The notes under the pieces are model-generated. The model did no database searches and had not been told where the DNA came from. It was given only the letters and a program-made list of their open reading frames with translations. From NCBI RefSeq assembly GCF_932526225.1, contig NC_064038.1:3658001-3722000 (forward strand): a stretch of DNA of 64,000 nucleotides. The letters are read 5' to 3'. The translations under genes were made by a program, and so were the position numbers. Below, one piece after another: positions 1 through 12,800 of the stretch; the stretch's first letter is position 1, and every line of letters begins with the position of its first letter. Origin of the DNA: Nematostella vectensis. Its lineage: Eukaryota; Cnidaria; Anthozoa; Actiniaria; Edwardsiidae.

Positions 1-364
1 CAAGTTTTGAATGCCGTGACAAGCTGAGATTTCAAAGACGAATTTTAAGCGAAATGTATGGTTTCCTGTCTAAGCGATTGGCATTTATCGTGAAATAACA
101 ACGAAAATGTAACGACCAATAGAAATGGCAGAACGCTGTGTGATCCTTTATTTGTCCTCAAAATGTGATTTACATATGATCTTGAGGAGTGCAGCTGTTC
201 TGGTATGAAACACAACTGACATCTCATTTGAATAAGAGAGTGAAGTCTCCCTGGCGTGAACGGCGAGGATTCACGTTAAGGTTTATTTAGATACCTCTAA
301 GAGGCCTTAATAATGTAAGGTTTCGAACCCAGGTATTCCGTATACAACATTCAATTGAAATATA
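1..364. other. Upstream flank of first CLN3-like gene
   Basis: No supported coding sequence here. The stretch should hold the promoter and 5' untranslated region of the gene starting at 365, but I see no clear TATA box or other recognisable site. Short open frames on the minus strand have no domain or splice support. Confidence 0.4.
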
Positions 365-3300
365 ATGGTTAGTAAACCAAAAGATTCTTCTTCTGAAGAG
401 AAACTGTTATCAACGGCGAGGGAAATTGACGGCGCGGAAGAACTGGATGAAAATGAGCGACCGGAGGAGCGGAAAAGAACTATTCTCGCATTTTTTATGT
501 TTGGGTTACTCATCTACGCAACGTACTCTCTGATTATCGCCGGAGCACAAGATATTCTACAGGGGACTCTGGTTCCAACATCGGCCGTTCTGGTAGCGAA
601 TATCGGGCCTTACTTCCTCGTCACTCTCGTAGCACCGTACTTCATACAGAAAGTACCGTACTTTCCTCGCGTCTTGGCAATATTCACGCTTGAAGTTGCT
701 GGCTTGATCATGGTTGTCGTAGGCAAACATGTGGCTATAAAGCTGTTCGGAGTGTCTCTTTCGTCAATCGGGTTCGGCCTAGGAGAGCTTTCCTTTATTG
801 CTATGACTTCGCATTATCATGAAGTGGCGGTGAGAGCGTTTTCGGCGGGAACCGGAGCAGGGATTTCACTCGCCCCTTTGTACTATACAGGTGAGTTACA
901 GGGAAATAGAATCTTTTGATTGATGATGAAACTGTACCTGTGTTGCGAAAAATATCCCTAGACTAAATGCTTTTGCATATTTTGTAAAGATAATTACGAT
1001 TCTTTTCACGCCTCGGCAGGTTAAACTTTATTTCTCCTCAAAACAACTGTGCTTTGTTCAGATCAAGTTAATTTCCAGCCTCTTTTTAAAAATAAAAGTT
1101 TAGAATTCCTATCTTGCAAAAGAGGAAAGTGATGATATAAAAGTATTCTTTGATGGCTTTTTCAATGCTTTTGTATTATGAAAAACAACCATGTCACGGA
1201 TCGGCATGTTGGGGTCGAGTATTATCACTTTCTTTAGTTGAGTTATAATCGATTTTTCATTAGTATTTATTAATCATATAGTGACTGGAATCTATTTCCC
1301 GTGAGATTCATGTACCAGAAGCCGGCGTTTGGCCGTGTTATCGTTTTTTTTTTTCGTATAGCAAGCGTATAATATTAGTTTCAAATGCTGACTTGTTATG
1401 GTAATGGTAATGGTAAACACAAATGAATGAGGACATATTTCCGACAGTGGGAGGTGTTTTATTTTTGAGGTCATTTTCAAGAGAACTAACCACATTGTGT
1501 CGTATTATTTTTCAAATCATTAACATCCCTAGCTGTCTCATCTCATATTTGTATTGCTACCTTAGCTTTCCTAATTTGAGTAGAATTATTAAAAGTAAGA
1601 GTTAAAGCCGCATTGTCACCAGTTTACTTCCGGTCGAGTACCTAACAATATCCGATGATTTCTAACGGAAAACGCGAAAAATATTTCAAAATATTGAAAG
1701 CAGTGTGTCTATCGATAGTTTCTTTGAAGATGTGATAATTTAAGGCGGATGGCCTGTTAAATATCTCGGATTCTAATAGATTCTTTTTTCTTTTAACGGT
1801 TGAGGTTTCCGTCGGATCTCCGGAAGTAAACTGGTGATAATGCGGCTTTAACGAAGGAGTTGACGCGTTTAGACGGGTTTTAGAAATCCGTTTGAGTTAA
1901 GAAAAATGATCGAGTTAAGCTTAAGTCACCAGGATTGAACGTTCCATTGTTAAGTTATCTTGTAAGATTACTTATAAGGGAACATCGAAATGTCACAAAA
2001 AACATTGCCCTTTTCTCGAGCGACCTTTCTCAGCGCACTTCTTTTTTTCCTTTTTACTTTTTACATACGGTTGCTAGAAAATTTGTTTGGGTTTAAAATG
2101 TTAAGCGTAGGTTTAATACGTTTACCATTTGCTGGAGACCTACTACATACCCCGCAACCAATTAAAATGAAGCCGAGCATAATGAAATACGTAAGTAACA
2201 AAAACATCCCCATACAACAGGAAGTTATTGATAATATGAAACATTGTGCTCTGAACATAGTCTTTTAAGACATCCCCACGACGTAGGAAAGGGAGCTTTT
2301 TGATACGGAAAACATTGCGCCCTGCACATAAATGAAAAATAAATAGTATTTTCTTAGATTTCGAAAGAAATCCTAAGAAGTACGGGCGAAACGTTGGGAT
2401 TTTAAATATAGAGCGAATATTTTAGCGTAAAAAACATAAAAAAAAACATAAAAAAACATTTCGTTTCTCGTCGCGATTTCGCGACCAGAAACGGGCGGGC
2501 GGGTGGGCGGGCGGTTTTTATTCAATTTTTTATTCATTTTCTTCGAATCCAAAAATTTTGCTTTGAATCTATATTGTAGAGTAAAGACATCGTCATGCTA
2601 GCCCTTTGTGTGTGGAAATAACGTGTAATATATCGGACTTTTTTCTCGCGGAGAAAAATGATTCCTCCAATCAGAGGCACTATTAGGACATTTCAGTTCC
2701 AGTGAAATGGTTTCTCGAGCAGATGTATGGCATTATAGATTCCTTTTTTTTAATTCTTGGATGCCTATCTTTTGCCATTTTCCAATTATCGAAGAGCGCC
2801 AAACTCAAAACTCGCATGATTCTAGAGGTTTTACTGAGAAAGACTTAAAACAATAAATAAAATGTAGCATGCGGCAAGAATTTGGACGCGGGCGGCGACC
2901 AGAAACGAAAGTATGTTTTTTTTATGTGGCCTAGCTTTAGCTTTGTTTTCCTGACCGTTGGGTCAAAAGATTTTCCATAAGTTTCATAAATTTCAATTAG
3001 AAATGTTAATGATTTGGAAATGCATGTTTTCAAAACAAGGATAAATGAAGTATTTAACGGGATCATTAGACATAAAGAGATCGTTATGACTTGCTTGGCA
3101 TTCGTTATAAGCTATAATTTCTGAAATAAGTGTTGCCGTTGCCACAAAATGCGCACAAAGACCAATTAAACCCCGTGTGTAAACAGTGCTTGTCATAGAA
3201 GGCTAAAAAAGAGTCAATGTGACTCCTAAAACAAATTATTGTATTTTCCATATGCTATTTTCCTTTGAAACAAGCCCTCGAGAAACATTTCTCTCTTAAG

Positions 3301-6300
3301 CCCACCTCTCCTTCTTTACGTTGCTTCCAGTGTCGATACCCATGGAGTTGAAAATCAGGGTTTTTTTCATACAAGCAGGGTTTTTTTTGGCCAAATCTGG
3401 GTGTAAAAATATGAGGGTGGGGCTGGTTTTTTTTTTGCCATCACATAAAAAATATACGGGATCTTATTCTTTTTAAACTGCCATAACAAAGTGTTCCTTG
3501 TTTAGCAAATACCTCAGAAAAGCGTTTCACCTTCTAAGCCGCCTAATAGCCATTTGCCATATGCACGGACAACGTTTAGGTGTGTCCTTCTAAAACACAC
3601 AGTTGTTAATGCTTGATGCTTACGTCATCCGTAGCCATGACAACGTGGGCGTGTATCCCTCCCAACACGGCCATCTCCATCATGGCGGTCTGCATGGTCC
3701 TTATCCTCGCATTCTACGGCATCATGGACCGGCGACACTCAGACGAACCCCCCTCCCCTGGTGATAGCTTTATGACGGTGCCTTACGCCCCCCTGGGGGA
3801 CGACTCCAATGATGAAAAATCCGGTGGGGCCATGACATGGAAAGACAAGGTACATTATCCACAAAACCTTAAAAAATGTTATTTCTGTTTTCAACGATTT
3901 GTTCATTGAAGTTTTTCAGTCTAACCTAACTACCATATCCCACTTAGAACAACTTTTTGGCCAAACATGCCGTCTAAATATCACTGCCGCTCTGCTACTT
4001 TTTATATTTTCCCATTTATACGATCGTTTGCAATTTGCATTTATGCTTGCACGGTTATTTTGCTACTTGAAAAATGTTTTTGTATTGTATTGCATTGCTG
4101 TCATGCGAAAACATCCAAATTTAGAAGCATTTGGGAGCCCTCTATGAGAATTTTTTTTCCTAGGATTCGTACTGAATTGCACAATGAATAATTAGGTAGT
4201 TTGTGCAGTTACAGCAGCTCAAAGTCAATTAGGAGATAACGTTATTTTCTTGTCGCGCCAGTATTTGCATTCGTAGTTGATGACCTTTGTCCACACATAT
4301 ACACGTGCATGACAATGACACCGCTGCTATAGGATAGTCCCTCCCAAGAGACCAAAGGCGCCCAGATGGACCTCAACATTTTTCGCTCTACGTCACAGCG
4401 AGCTGTGTGTGGCGTAACCGTATAAGACTTAGGTCTTAAGGGCTAGGAACCTGGTTATTGCCTCCCTATTAATGCGCGGGTGCCTCGGTACCTGTGTGTT
4501 ACACAGTTCGCTAGATAGCGGTGTTGGGGCCGAAATCTCCAGCCTAGCCGTAAAGCTTTATGCTGCCATACGGTGATTCAGCGGATGTCTGGATGTATGG
4601 TCTATTTTTTTTCTCTTTTGCTTCCATGCTGTTTAAGTTCGATCCTCGGTTGACAAGTGTTCGCTTTTTTTGTCAACTTTTTTTACTACTATTTTTTACT
4701 TTTATTTATTATTCAGTTTCTCTTTCTTAATTTCACCATCATTTTATCACTATGGATTTATTTAGATTTGATTGAATAAGAAAAATCTCAGAAACATATT
4801 TTTGTGTTTGCTGTGGATAACAATTACGCCGCAATGCATAGATACATTAAAAACGCATGGCAACGGCAACTAGTTCTAAGTAAATTAAATCAATGATGAA
4901 CTATTCTCAGCAAAAAGATTAAAATCCGGCTGAAATTTCTCGTTGAAACTAATTATCCAAAAGCGCGTTGCTCGTATTATTTTGTCCGATTATTTGTTTC
5001 TTTACTCAACCAAATTGTCTCATCCCAATATATGATCAAGATAAGGAAATTATTTCCTCTTTTTTCAATTCTTGTTAACCCGTATTCTCTTTCCGGGTCG
5101 ACCAATGTAAACCTAATTAATATCTCAGTTACTTGCTTGAATAATCTGATGGGAGCATAAAATAGCGGCTTGACTTGCCATCTTGGTCAATGTGTCAATG
5201 AAGGACTTTTGTATGGTAGCTCCACTACATCGCGCTATTTTTGTTTCTGATTAACCCCAGGCCTACGCTGTGCGTGGTATATTACCCATAATGCTCTCTG
5301 TCATCTTCGCGTGGATCGCCGAGTACCTGATCATTCAAGCCGTCATCACTACCATAGCATTCACCAATGCACCCTTCCCCCCACGGGACCACTATCAGTA
5401 CTACATCTTCGTGTTCCTTGGAGGCGAGCTTTTTGGCAGGTCAGTATCATTACCCCCTCCCTCCCTCCCTCCCCTCCCCCAACCTGTCTGAAACGCACCA
5501 TATTATCGTAACCACACCCAAGTCTCCCGACGCCGGAGACAAGACGTCGGGTGTCGTGTCTAAAATGTAGTCAAACGTGAAAAAAAGAAGAATTGGCGGC
5601 CTGAACACGACTCGACAACGGCAAGAAAACATACGTGAGCCGTCTTCTCGTGAGCCGGCGTCCTCTTGCCGGCGTCGTGGATGTAGACCTTCATTGTCAC
5701 TCCTCTTGCCCATAAATGTGAACAATAGCTCTAAAAGGGAGGGAAAGGGGGCACAAAGATAAGATAATATTCGGGGGGATCCTTGTAAAGGATCATCTCC
5801 CTCCCCAATCCCCTTCTATAGCTCGTACTCATATGTCAGACTCCTTCCCCCCTAATTTTGCTTTCCCCTTAACCCTCCCCCAAGGTCATACCTCGTGCTG
5901 ATGTCGTTCTGGAAACCTCAGTGGATCCCGCGCCTCATCATTCGCCGGCTGTGGATCCTCGCTCTCGTGGAGATTGCACACTTAGTGTTCTTCGCCTTCG
6001 CCGCGTGGTACCGCTTTCTGCCCTCTGTCGCCATTCCCCTCATTCTAGCATTCACCGCTGGCGTCATTATCGGTAAGTGTTGATTTGCGCGTGTAAATCT
6101 GATGCGTAAACTCGGGGTTATACACACGAAACCAGATCTAGTCTCGTTCAAAAACGAATTTTATTCAAGAGTGACTTTCACGTCGCGTTCACATGATATC
6201 GAAATGGCTGTTTTTATCCATGGTTAATAAGCAAGCTTTCTAAGAACTAATTCTGGAAAGCCCTGATTAGTTGATTCTTGAATGACAAGAGTGTTGGTAT

Positions 6301-7062
6301 GATGGTACCATATTAACAGATGAGAAAGATATATGGAATAGATGAAAAATATATTTTCGGTTATGTGATTGAAGCCCCTTTATTTCTGGTGTCGTGCGTC
6401 GTGTTACATAAGTCATGTGACAATGAGACGGAAATGCGTATGTTGCACCTTCTTCTGTGTGATGCGCTCTGCTTGACGCTTATCTGTTACGTTACTATTG
6501 TTATACACAATTCTTGTCACGTATGACATTTATTGCGTGCCTTTGTAGTGTGAAGACCTGTTTTACCGTGTTCCTTGGTGCGCTACATATTTCTTTTCAC
6601 GTGATCCCCTGTGATGACGTTCTGTTGTGTTTAATGCATTTTTAGCTTGGGGTGCGTGTATTGTGTAAACACCCTTTAGGTGTCGATAAAAGTAATTCGA
6701 TAGCAGTTTCTAAGCATTACGTATTTTCGCATTTTTTGTTACGTGACGAATATTGATTGAACGAATATCGATGTGCTGAGTACGTTCATCGTTGCGTTAC
6801 TTCTCACCGTCACGCACTTTCCCCTACAGGCGTGATGTATGTAAACATGCTGGCAGTGTACACGGAAGAGTCGGACCCAGTCCAGCGCGAGTTTGTCCTT
6901 GGCTACGCCTCGGCAGCAACTGGCTGTGGTGCCCTAACCGCGGGGCTCCTGGGCCTAGCGATAGAACCATGGTTACGTCATCACTGTCTCCAGGTCTCCG
7001 CGTCCAGTGATTACTGCTTTACACGTGCTATCGACGGAGTCTGCTTCAAAAAAAACCTTTGA
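365..7062 (+). CDS. CLN3: Battenin/CLN3-like multi-pass membrane protein (5 exons)
   Basis: Exons 365-890, 3635-3849, 5261-5439, 5885-6072 and 6830-7062, with junction phases 1, 0, 2, 1 all compatible, give about 446 aa; human battenin is 438 aa. After an acidic, Ser/Glu-rich cytosolic N-terminus come hydrophobic membrane segments. Family motifs visible are AGAQDILQGT, TSAVLVANIGPYF, GFGLGELSF and SAGTGAG in exon 1, then EYLIIQAVITT and FAAWYRFLPS in exons 3 and 4. CLN3 proteins are MFS-like proteins of late endosomes and lysosomes, needed for clearing glycerophosphodiesters; the substrate of this paralogue is not shown by sequence. The start at 365 is the first ATG before the conserved region. 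Its paralogue lies tail to tail downstream. The last exon ends soon after a conserved cysteine (HHCLQ) and lacks an obvious C-terminal CaaX box. Confidence 0.9.
891..3634 (+). other. Intron 1 of the + strand CLN3-like gene
   Basis: A 2.7-kb intron with GTGAGT donor and TAG acceptor. It contains the TTAA-flanked MITE at 1606-1847, a G/C-rich GGGC-type simple repeat near 2490-2515, and otherwise AT-rich unique-looking sequence. Open frames inside (for example 1990-2268) have no support. Confidence 0.7.
1606..1847. mobile_element. Short inverted-repeat MITE with TTAA target site, copy 1
   Basis: The ends are about 28-bp inverted repeats: AGCCGCATTGTCACCAG at the left, and its near-perfect complement ending TGCGGCT at the right. 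Each end is flanked by TTAA (1602-1605 and 1848-1851). TTAA target duplication is typical of piggyBac-type elements. It is non-coding and 242 bp long, so it would depend on a transposase from elsewhere. A diverged second copy lies at about 58161-58396. Confidence 0.8.
3850..5260 (+). other. Intron 2 of the + strand CLN3-like gene
   Basis: GTACAT donor and CCCCAG acceptor. It holds about 1.4 kb of non-coding sequence. The part from about 4310 to 4600 is more GC-rich than its surroundings and is followed by T-rich runs, which suggests an inserted element, but I could not identify one. Confidence 0.5.
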
Positions 7063-7458
7063 TCACGTGATCAATGACCACGTGATATGTCATTCGTGCC
7101 ATGATTGGCTCATACTTAAATACGAATGATTCATCATAAAGTGTTCACAATTGTGAACCAAGCATATGAACAATCTGATAATAGTGTGATAATCAAAAGC
7201 CTTGTCTTCAGGGTCCCTCGGTCAATTCAAAATGAAAGAGCCTGGGAAATGCAGGAAATTAACGAGAAACGAGTATCAATTTTATGATAAGATAGCCTTG
7301 CTTAAACCAGTAAGAGAATTAAAAAAGAGGTGGACTCTGGGTTTTTAGAGAATATATATAACATATTTATGGGGAATATGTGAAAGCTCTTATAAAGGGC
7401 TATTTATTGAAAATGGGAGCTATCACAGGGAGTAAAAATGTCTTTATTTTATTTCAAG

Positions 7459-7464
7459 AATAAA
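7459..7464 (+). terminator. Candidate polyadenylation signal AATAAA
   Basis: An AATAAA lies about 400 bp after the stop codon of the + strand CLN3-like gene; a second is at 7793-7798. Either could serve. On the other strand TTTATT (read as AATAAA) occurs at 7403-7408 and 7443-7448, so the two convergent transcripts may overlap in their 3' ends. Confidence 0.35.
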
Positions 7465-7511
7465 AAAGTTATTTTCTGTTTATTTGTTATGTCGTTTTTA
7501 GACCTTACACC

Positions 7512-7847
7512 ATAGAATGGCAGGGCAGTACCGCAGCGGAGCAGGGCGTGGCAGAAGGGGCTCAAGACAGAGGGGCCCCTGAGTCAGGGGGGGTCGAATT
7601 GAAAATAAACTTTGGATACGTATCAAACGCGTCAAATCTGGGACGGCCCGGGGACATGCTTTCGAAACTTTTGACATTTTTTCGAACGTTAAATAGTTTT
7701 AAATCTGCGCCAGTTGCAATTCTTTGATACCTATAACCTACTTACTTATTGTTATGTAAACCGTTCTCCCCAAGAAAGCCTCGAAAAAATAGAATAAAGA
7801 TGTTGGCCAGAACCCCTCAGTTCCGAAGAACGGGCCTGGCATTCTAT
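7512..7847. mobile_element. Possible small terminal-inverted-repeat element between the CLN3 genes
   Basis: The two ends are a 15-bp imperfect inverted pair, ATAGAATGGCAGGGC at 7512 and GGCCTGGCATTCTAT ending at 7847. The inside is non-coding with a G-rich left part. No clear target duplication was found, so this is a candidate only. The rest of the 7063-7866 intergenic gap shows nothing but candidate poly(A) signals. Confidence 0.35.
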
Positions 7848-7866
7848 TGCATTTAATAATCCTAAG

Positions 7867-9020
7867 TTAGCAGGTGGTTGTACTATTCCATCCGCCAAAA
7901 GGCCTCGTAAAGCAGTAATCCCAATTGGTCATTATCTGAAGACAGTGGTCTCGAATGATGGGCTCCGCTAACAGTCCAATAACCCCCGCAAGAAACGTAC
8001 CAGCGCCCATGCCTATAGTAGCGAAACCCATGGCGAACTCCTTATACCGCGGCAATACCGTCTCTGATACTATCACAAAAGAGTTCGCGAATACGGCCCC
8101 TGCTAGCAGCCCCGCGGTGAATATCAGGGTAAACACGATCCAAACGCTGTGAATGAACCGATACCACGCGGCGAGAAGGAAGAACAGGAGATGGAGGACC
8201 AGGAGTAAAGATAACATCCACACACGATGCACGATGATTCGCGAGAATGTTTCAGGTTTTACAAGAGTGGATATCACCGCTAGGTACGAGCGAGCAATGA
8301 ACTCGCCCGCGAGGAATATGAAAATATAGTACCGGTAGTGTACTCGGGGAGGGAACGGAGCGGTTGGGAAGGCCATTGTCGTGATAACGGCTTGGATTGT
8401 AACATACTCGCAAACATAAGCTACGAAGAGGGATATAACTAACGGCAAAACGCGGGTGGCGGTGGATAATTTTTCCTTTCCAGTTAATTTCCCAGTGCCT
8501 TCGACCCCGGACATGAATTCTGCTTGCTGCATTTGGAACTTTTTCCTGGTGTGAGGTTTGTCCATCATGATATATAGGATAATGTAGAGTAGAGGTGAAC
8601 CCGCCATTATCATCATCGTGCGGTTTGGAGTAACACATCCCCATGTAGTCAGACCTGGAATAAGAGGGAATGAAATAAGTGACAGATAAAAACATAAAGA
8701 CGAACCTCTGAATAACAATCACCCAGCGAACCCATTATTTGATTTGCCACTATTTGATTTTCATTTGAATGGTGTATCTAACTAGCGATCACTTGTCCCT
8801 GAAGTCGGTTTGATAAAGAACAGGAATATAATATCATCATCATTATCATAACTAGAATGCCATTTCACTTATCACCATCAAACGTTATTATCATAATGCA
8901 TCAATCGACACCATCATCATTATCATCAGCATTATCATCATCATCACCAGCATACCTCTTACTTTTTATCATCATACGTCATTTTCTTAATGCATCAGTC
9001 ATCATCATCATCATCATGAT

Positions 9021-9073
<53 letters not shown>

Positions 9074-9846
9074 CCAGCATACCTCTTACTTTTTATCATC
9101 ATACGTCATTTTCTTAATGCATCAGTCATCATCATCATCATCATGATAATCATCATCATCACCAGTTTTACCATCGACACATAACTATACAAGATTTCTA
9201 CAGATGCAAAGCATGTCAAATGATATTAACTTGACATGACATAACCTTAGAAAAGCTTACCTGTATAATAAAGTGGTCCCAGTACAAACCCTGTCCCTGT
9301 TCCTGCCGAATACGCCGACACAGTAACTTGTTCATAAAACGCCGTGAGCGTAAAAAACGACACTTCTCCCGTCCCGGCACCAAGCGATGTAATACAGATG
9401 CCAACAAGTTTCATATACACTTCTTTGGCGTATACTATGGTGAACAATCCGATGGTAAAACAGGCGTAGATGAAGACTATACGAACTGAGTAAGGCACAT
9501 TATGGATAAAATATGGAGCCAGCATCGTGACTAAGAAATATGGACCGACATTAGTGACCAGCACTGCAGCGGTCGGGATGAAAGTCCCCGCGAGAATGTC
9601 TTGCGCTCCAGCGATTATCACAGAATATACTATGTAAATAAGCGCGCCAAACGCGTAAAATGCTAAGATATTGACGCATTTTTCCTTCTCCGCTGGTGTT
9701 CCTTCTTTTGAAATTTCTGTTTCATTTGGGGTTTCTTCTCGTGGTGTTTCTGTGACTTGTCTTTCATCATCCTTTGAGATCATTTGGTCTGAAGTCTTGA
9801 TTTCATCTGGTGAACTTTTCTGGGGCTCATTTTCTATATTTTCCAT
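7867..9846 (-). CDS. CLN3: Battenin/CLN3-like multi-pass membrane protein (2 exons)
   Basis: Two exons, 9846-9261 and 8654-7867, joined in phase 1, encode about 457 aa. The N-terminus is a hydrophilic Glu/Thr-rich tail (KTSDQMISKDDERQ). The membrane core is clearly a paralogue of the + strand neighbour: AGAQDILAGT, NVGPYFLVT, SLGAGTGEVSF and YSAGTGTG in exon 1, then EYVTIQAVITTMAFP, LAAWYRFIHS and RYKEFAMGFATIGMGAG in exon 2. The function is expected to be endolysosomal, as for the CLN3 family. The intron at the PLYYTG position is shared with the neighbour in place and phase, while the neighbour's three later introns are absent, which suggests partial cDNA-mediated intron loss. An ATTAAA at 7857-7852 on the minus strand lies just past the stop. 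Confidence 0.92.
8834..9171. repeat. (ATC)n microsatellite region in intron of minus-strand CLN3-like gene
   Basis: Runs of ATC triplets at about 9000-9071 and 9127-9160, separated by a duplicated segment containing CAGCATACCTCTTAC that occurs near 8947 and 9073. It lies inside the only intron of the minus-strand CLN3-like gene. The open frame reading Ile repeats through it is not a gene. Confidence 0.9.
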
Positions 9847-12800
9847 TTGTGGATATTTCTCAACAACTCTTCTTGTTCTTGTTTTGGTTTTTAAAGTATT
9901 TCCTCAAACGCATGCGAAGAACCCGTAAAAGAATAAGAAAAACAATCATCTATGATAGCAATGTCCTATCTGCTGAACCAGTCAAGGGGAGCCAGCCGAA
10001 CAATCGCCTCTCACGTCATGGCAAATCCGAGCGATGAAAGTTTGATTGGTGTCGTCACTGCCAAAATTTCCATTTCACAATTTCCTCTACACTTCTCTAT
10101 TCCCCTTAAAATACCTCGTCCCATAAGACATGCAGTTTTATATTAATGTATTTGTAATGTAAGAGCAAAAATGAAAAGGGTGGGAGTTTATTTGACGGGG
10201 TTTTGTTATTTCCGTCTCGTTAGCAGGTGCCATGGCAGGTGCATCAGACGGTTCAGTTAACCTTGTTATCCGCCAGAAAACACGATTCACAGGATTTCTA
10301 GTACGCAGCCTCTTCTAAGGAACAGCTCGGGGTTGAAATCAAGTCTATTCCCGCGAGTAAACCTCTCTATTACGAACATAATTAATTTATAAGTGGTTTC
10401 CCGCGAGTACACCTCGCTATTCCAAACAGTTTTCATTTATAACTGGATTCCCGCGAGTACACCTCGCTATTCAGAACAGATTTTATTTAAAAGTTGATTC
10501 TCGCTTAAAGAGTACACCACGCTATTCCGAACAAGTTTCATTTATAATTGGATTCCCGCGAGTACACCTCGCTATTCAAAACAATTTCATTTAAGTGGAT
10601 CTCCGCAGTTCTCGATGTTTTGTTTTAAAAGTTTTAAAGTTCCATATTTTTTTCCACTTATTAAGGAAACCCCGTTAATAGGGGCAGTTTTTCTAGAAGC
10701 GAAGTTATCCTCATCGACGGTGTTGCCAGATTAACTTGCTTGCTAGAGGCAATCACTTCATTTAGAATTAAAAGTTTAAGGTTCAACTGTATAATAAAAT
10801 GTTCTTCATACAACTTTATAAAACCCAAAAAAAAACGTTATTTTTCGAGCCATTTTGAAAATAGGCCCAGTACCTAGAGCTTTTTTAGAACACCACAGGT
10901 TTCCCGCACGCTCGCCTCAGGCCGTTTTTGACCACTTAAACGACAGCTATTGACCGATATGGTCGCGTTATTTGACGCACACTTCTTCCTCAAGGACCGA
11001 TAATTGACGCTAAGGCATAAAAAATGGTCAATTCATTTCTTATCAAAGAAATTCATATTTTTTATATGATACCTATGACTGCAAAACCCCTCGACCAATC
11101 CTGGGTACGCGCCTGTTTGGTTGCATTCTCCAAAGTTGAGTACATCTCTGTAGGTTGAGTTTGATAAAGAGTTTGGTTCTGAGTATTGAAGGCATTAATA
11201 GGAATATAATGTTGCTAATAACGCAAAATAAAAAGGTCATTTTAGTCAGGTGCACCCCTAGTAACTTTTAATTGAAGAGTGCTCACATCGTAAATGACTT
11301 CTCAAATTTGAGTATTGAATTTCCTAGACGCCTCGTAAGTTTTTAAAACACATTTGTATAAAAGTGATAAAACAAACAAATATCATTAATTAACGTTTTA
11401 TAGACGGTCTTTTGGACCGTTATGTAAAAAAAATATTCCAATATGAACTTTTTAATAAGTTATTGATCTGCTTCATTACCAGGGATGCTCCCTAAACCAA
11501 TAAAACACCCCTAGATTTAGAGTAATAAGTTACTGATAGATGAATGTATATTTGAATATGTGAACGGAAATGCTGCTCTGAGAAACATAATTTTTTTATT
11601 TTTATATATATTTTTTTGTTTGAGTAAAGCAGATTTTTTTCGTCTTTTGGTGTCTTTTTTCTTGAGAGACTAAAAGACCTTGAAAACAAATGAGTAAATA
11701 TTGTATTAAAGTTTAAAGGGACGCTGGCAAAATGTAATAACGCAAAATAAAATAGTGTAATAAATAAAGCGTCTTTATTGAAAATAGGGACAAACGATAT
11801 ATCTTGGATAATTACAGTAAGAAATGGAAGTACAAAATCAATATTAGTAAGAGTGTAATGATAACTTGGTGATCCAGCATTGTAGGTTAAAGCTTGCAAA
11901 AAAGTGCCACCATAGGTGATACCGTTTGATCAACATAGAAACTTAGGAATTTACTAAGTGCCACTCGTTTTCTACTGCCCGAGGCTTTATCGATCCTCAA
12001 TAGTTGTAATTTGAATCCCTTTTAAAGTTATTACATTTGCGGCGTAACATATCACCTGTCTCGATTTGCGAGCGACTCCGACATGACCTGACACCCATTA
12101 TTTCCACAAAGTCCGCCGTCTTAGTGAAACCTCTCTCTACCAATCACATACCTAGGATTAACAATAGTTATGAGCGGCGTGTGAAGCCTTTGTTACTCGT
12201 TCTAATTGATTGCCCTACGCGGCTAGTTAGCGATGTTATGTAAACTAATTAGACCTGTTCTTAGTACTTCAGGCATTTGTTTGAATGTTTATACAGCGAA
12301 AGGGATATGCAGAGCACACGATGTTTAAACTATGATGATAACCAAAATAGATTGTCTCGTTGTTTTAAAGTTCGCCATGTAAAACAATGCTAACGTTTCT
12401 AAAGGCAGAGTAATACCTGGAAAATATAACTTGACAGTAAAAAAGGTAAGCGTGCTTTGCTGATATAATTTTTGACAACTCACAGGCAAACTATTCTGCT
12501 GTTACATTCTAGATATGATTGAACAAACCTGTGTTATCAATTACATGTTTCCAAAACTCCGATAAGTTTGCAAGCTCTCGAAGTCTTGGGTACTTCAACG
12601 GTAAAGAGAACGCAGTCCGTGTGTGACATTATCATCTCGTACAGCCAGGCCAATTTTCCGGTATCATTTCACTATAACACATGTAGTACTTTTTTGTGTT
12701 AACGAAACTAGCTTCTCTCACTTAAGAAATCGGGGAAAAGTTTGTTAATGTTTAGGAATACTTTTAAGAGATCCAGCCGTAAAGGTTGTTGTTATCAATT

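Noticed and set aside
1990-2268. 92-codon plus-strand open frame in intron 1 of the CLN3-like gene
   Set aside because: No recognisable motif, AT-rich composition, and it lies in an intron of a well-supported gene.
4310-4680. GC-rich patch with a B-box-like GTTCGATCC followed by T runs, possible RNA polymerase III gene or SINE
   Set aside because: No convincing A box at the right distance and no cloverleaf could be folded by eye; left as unidentified intron sequence.
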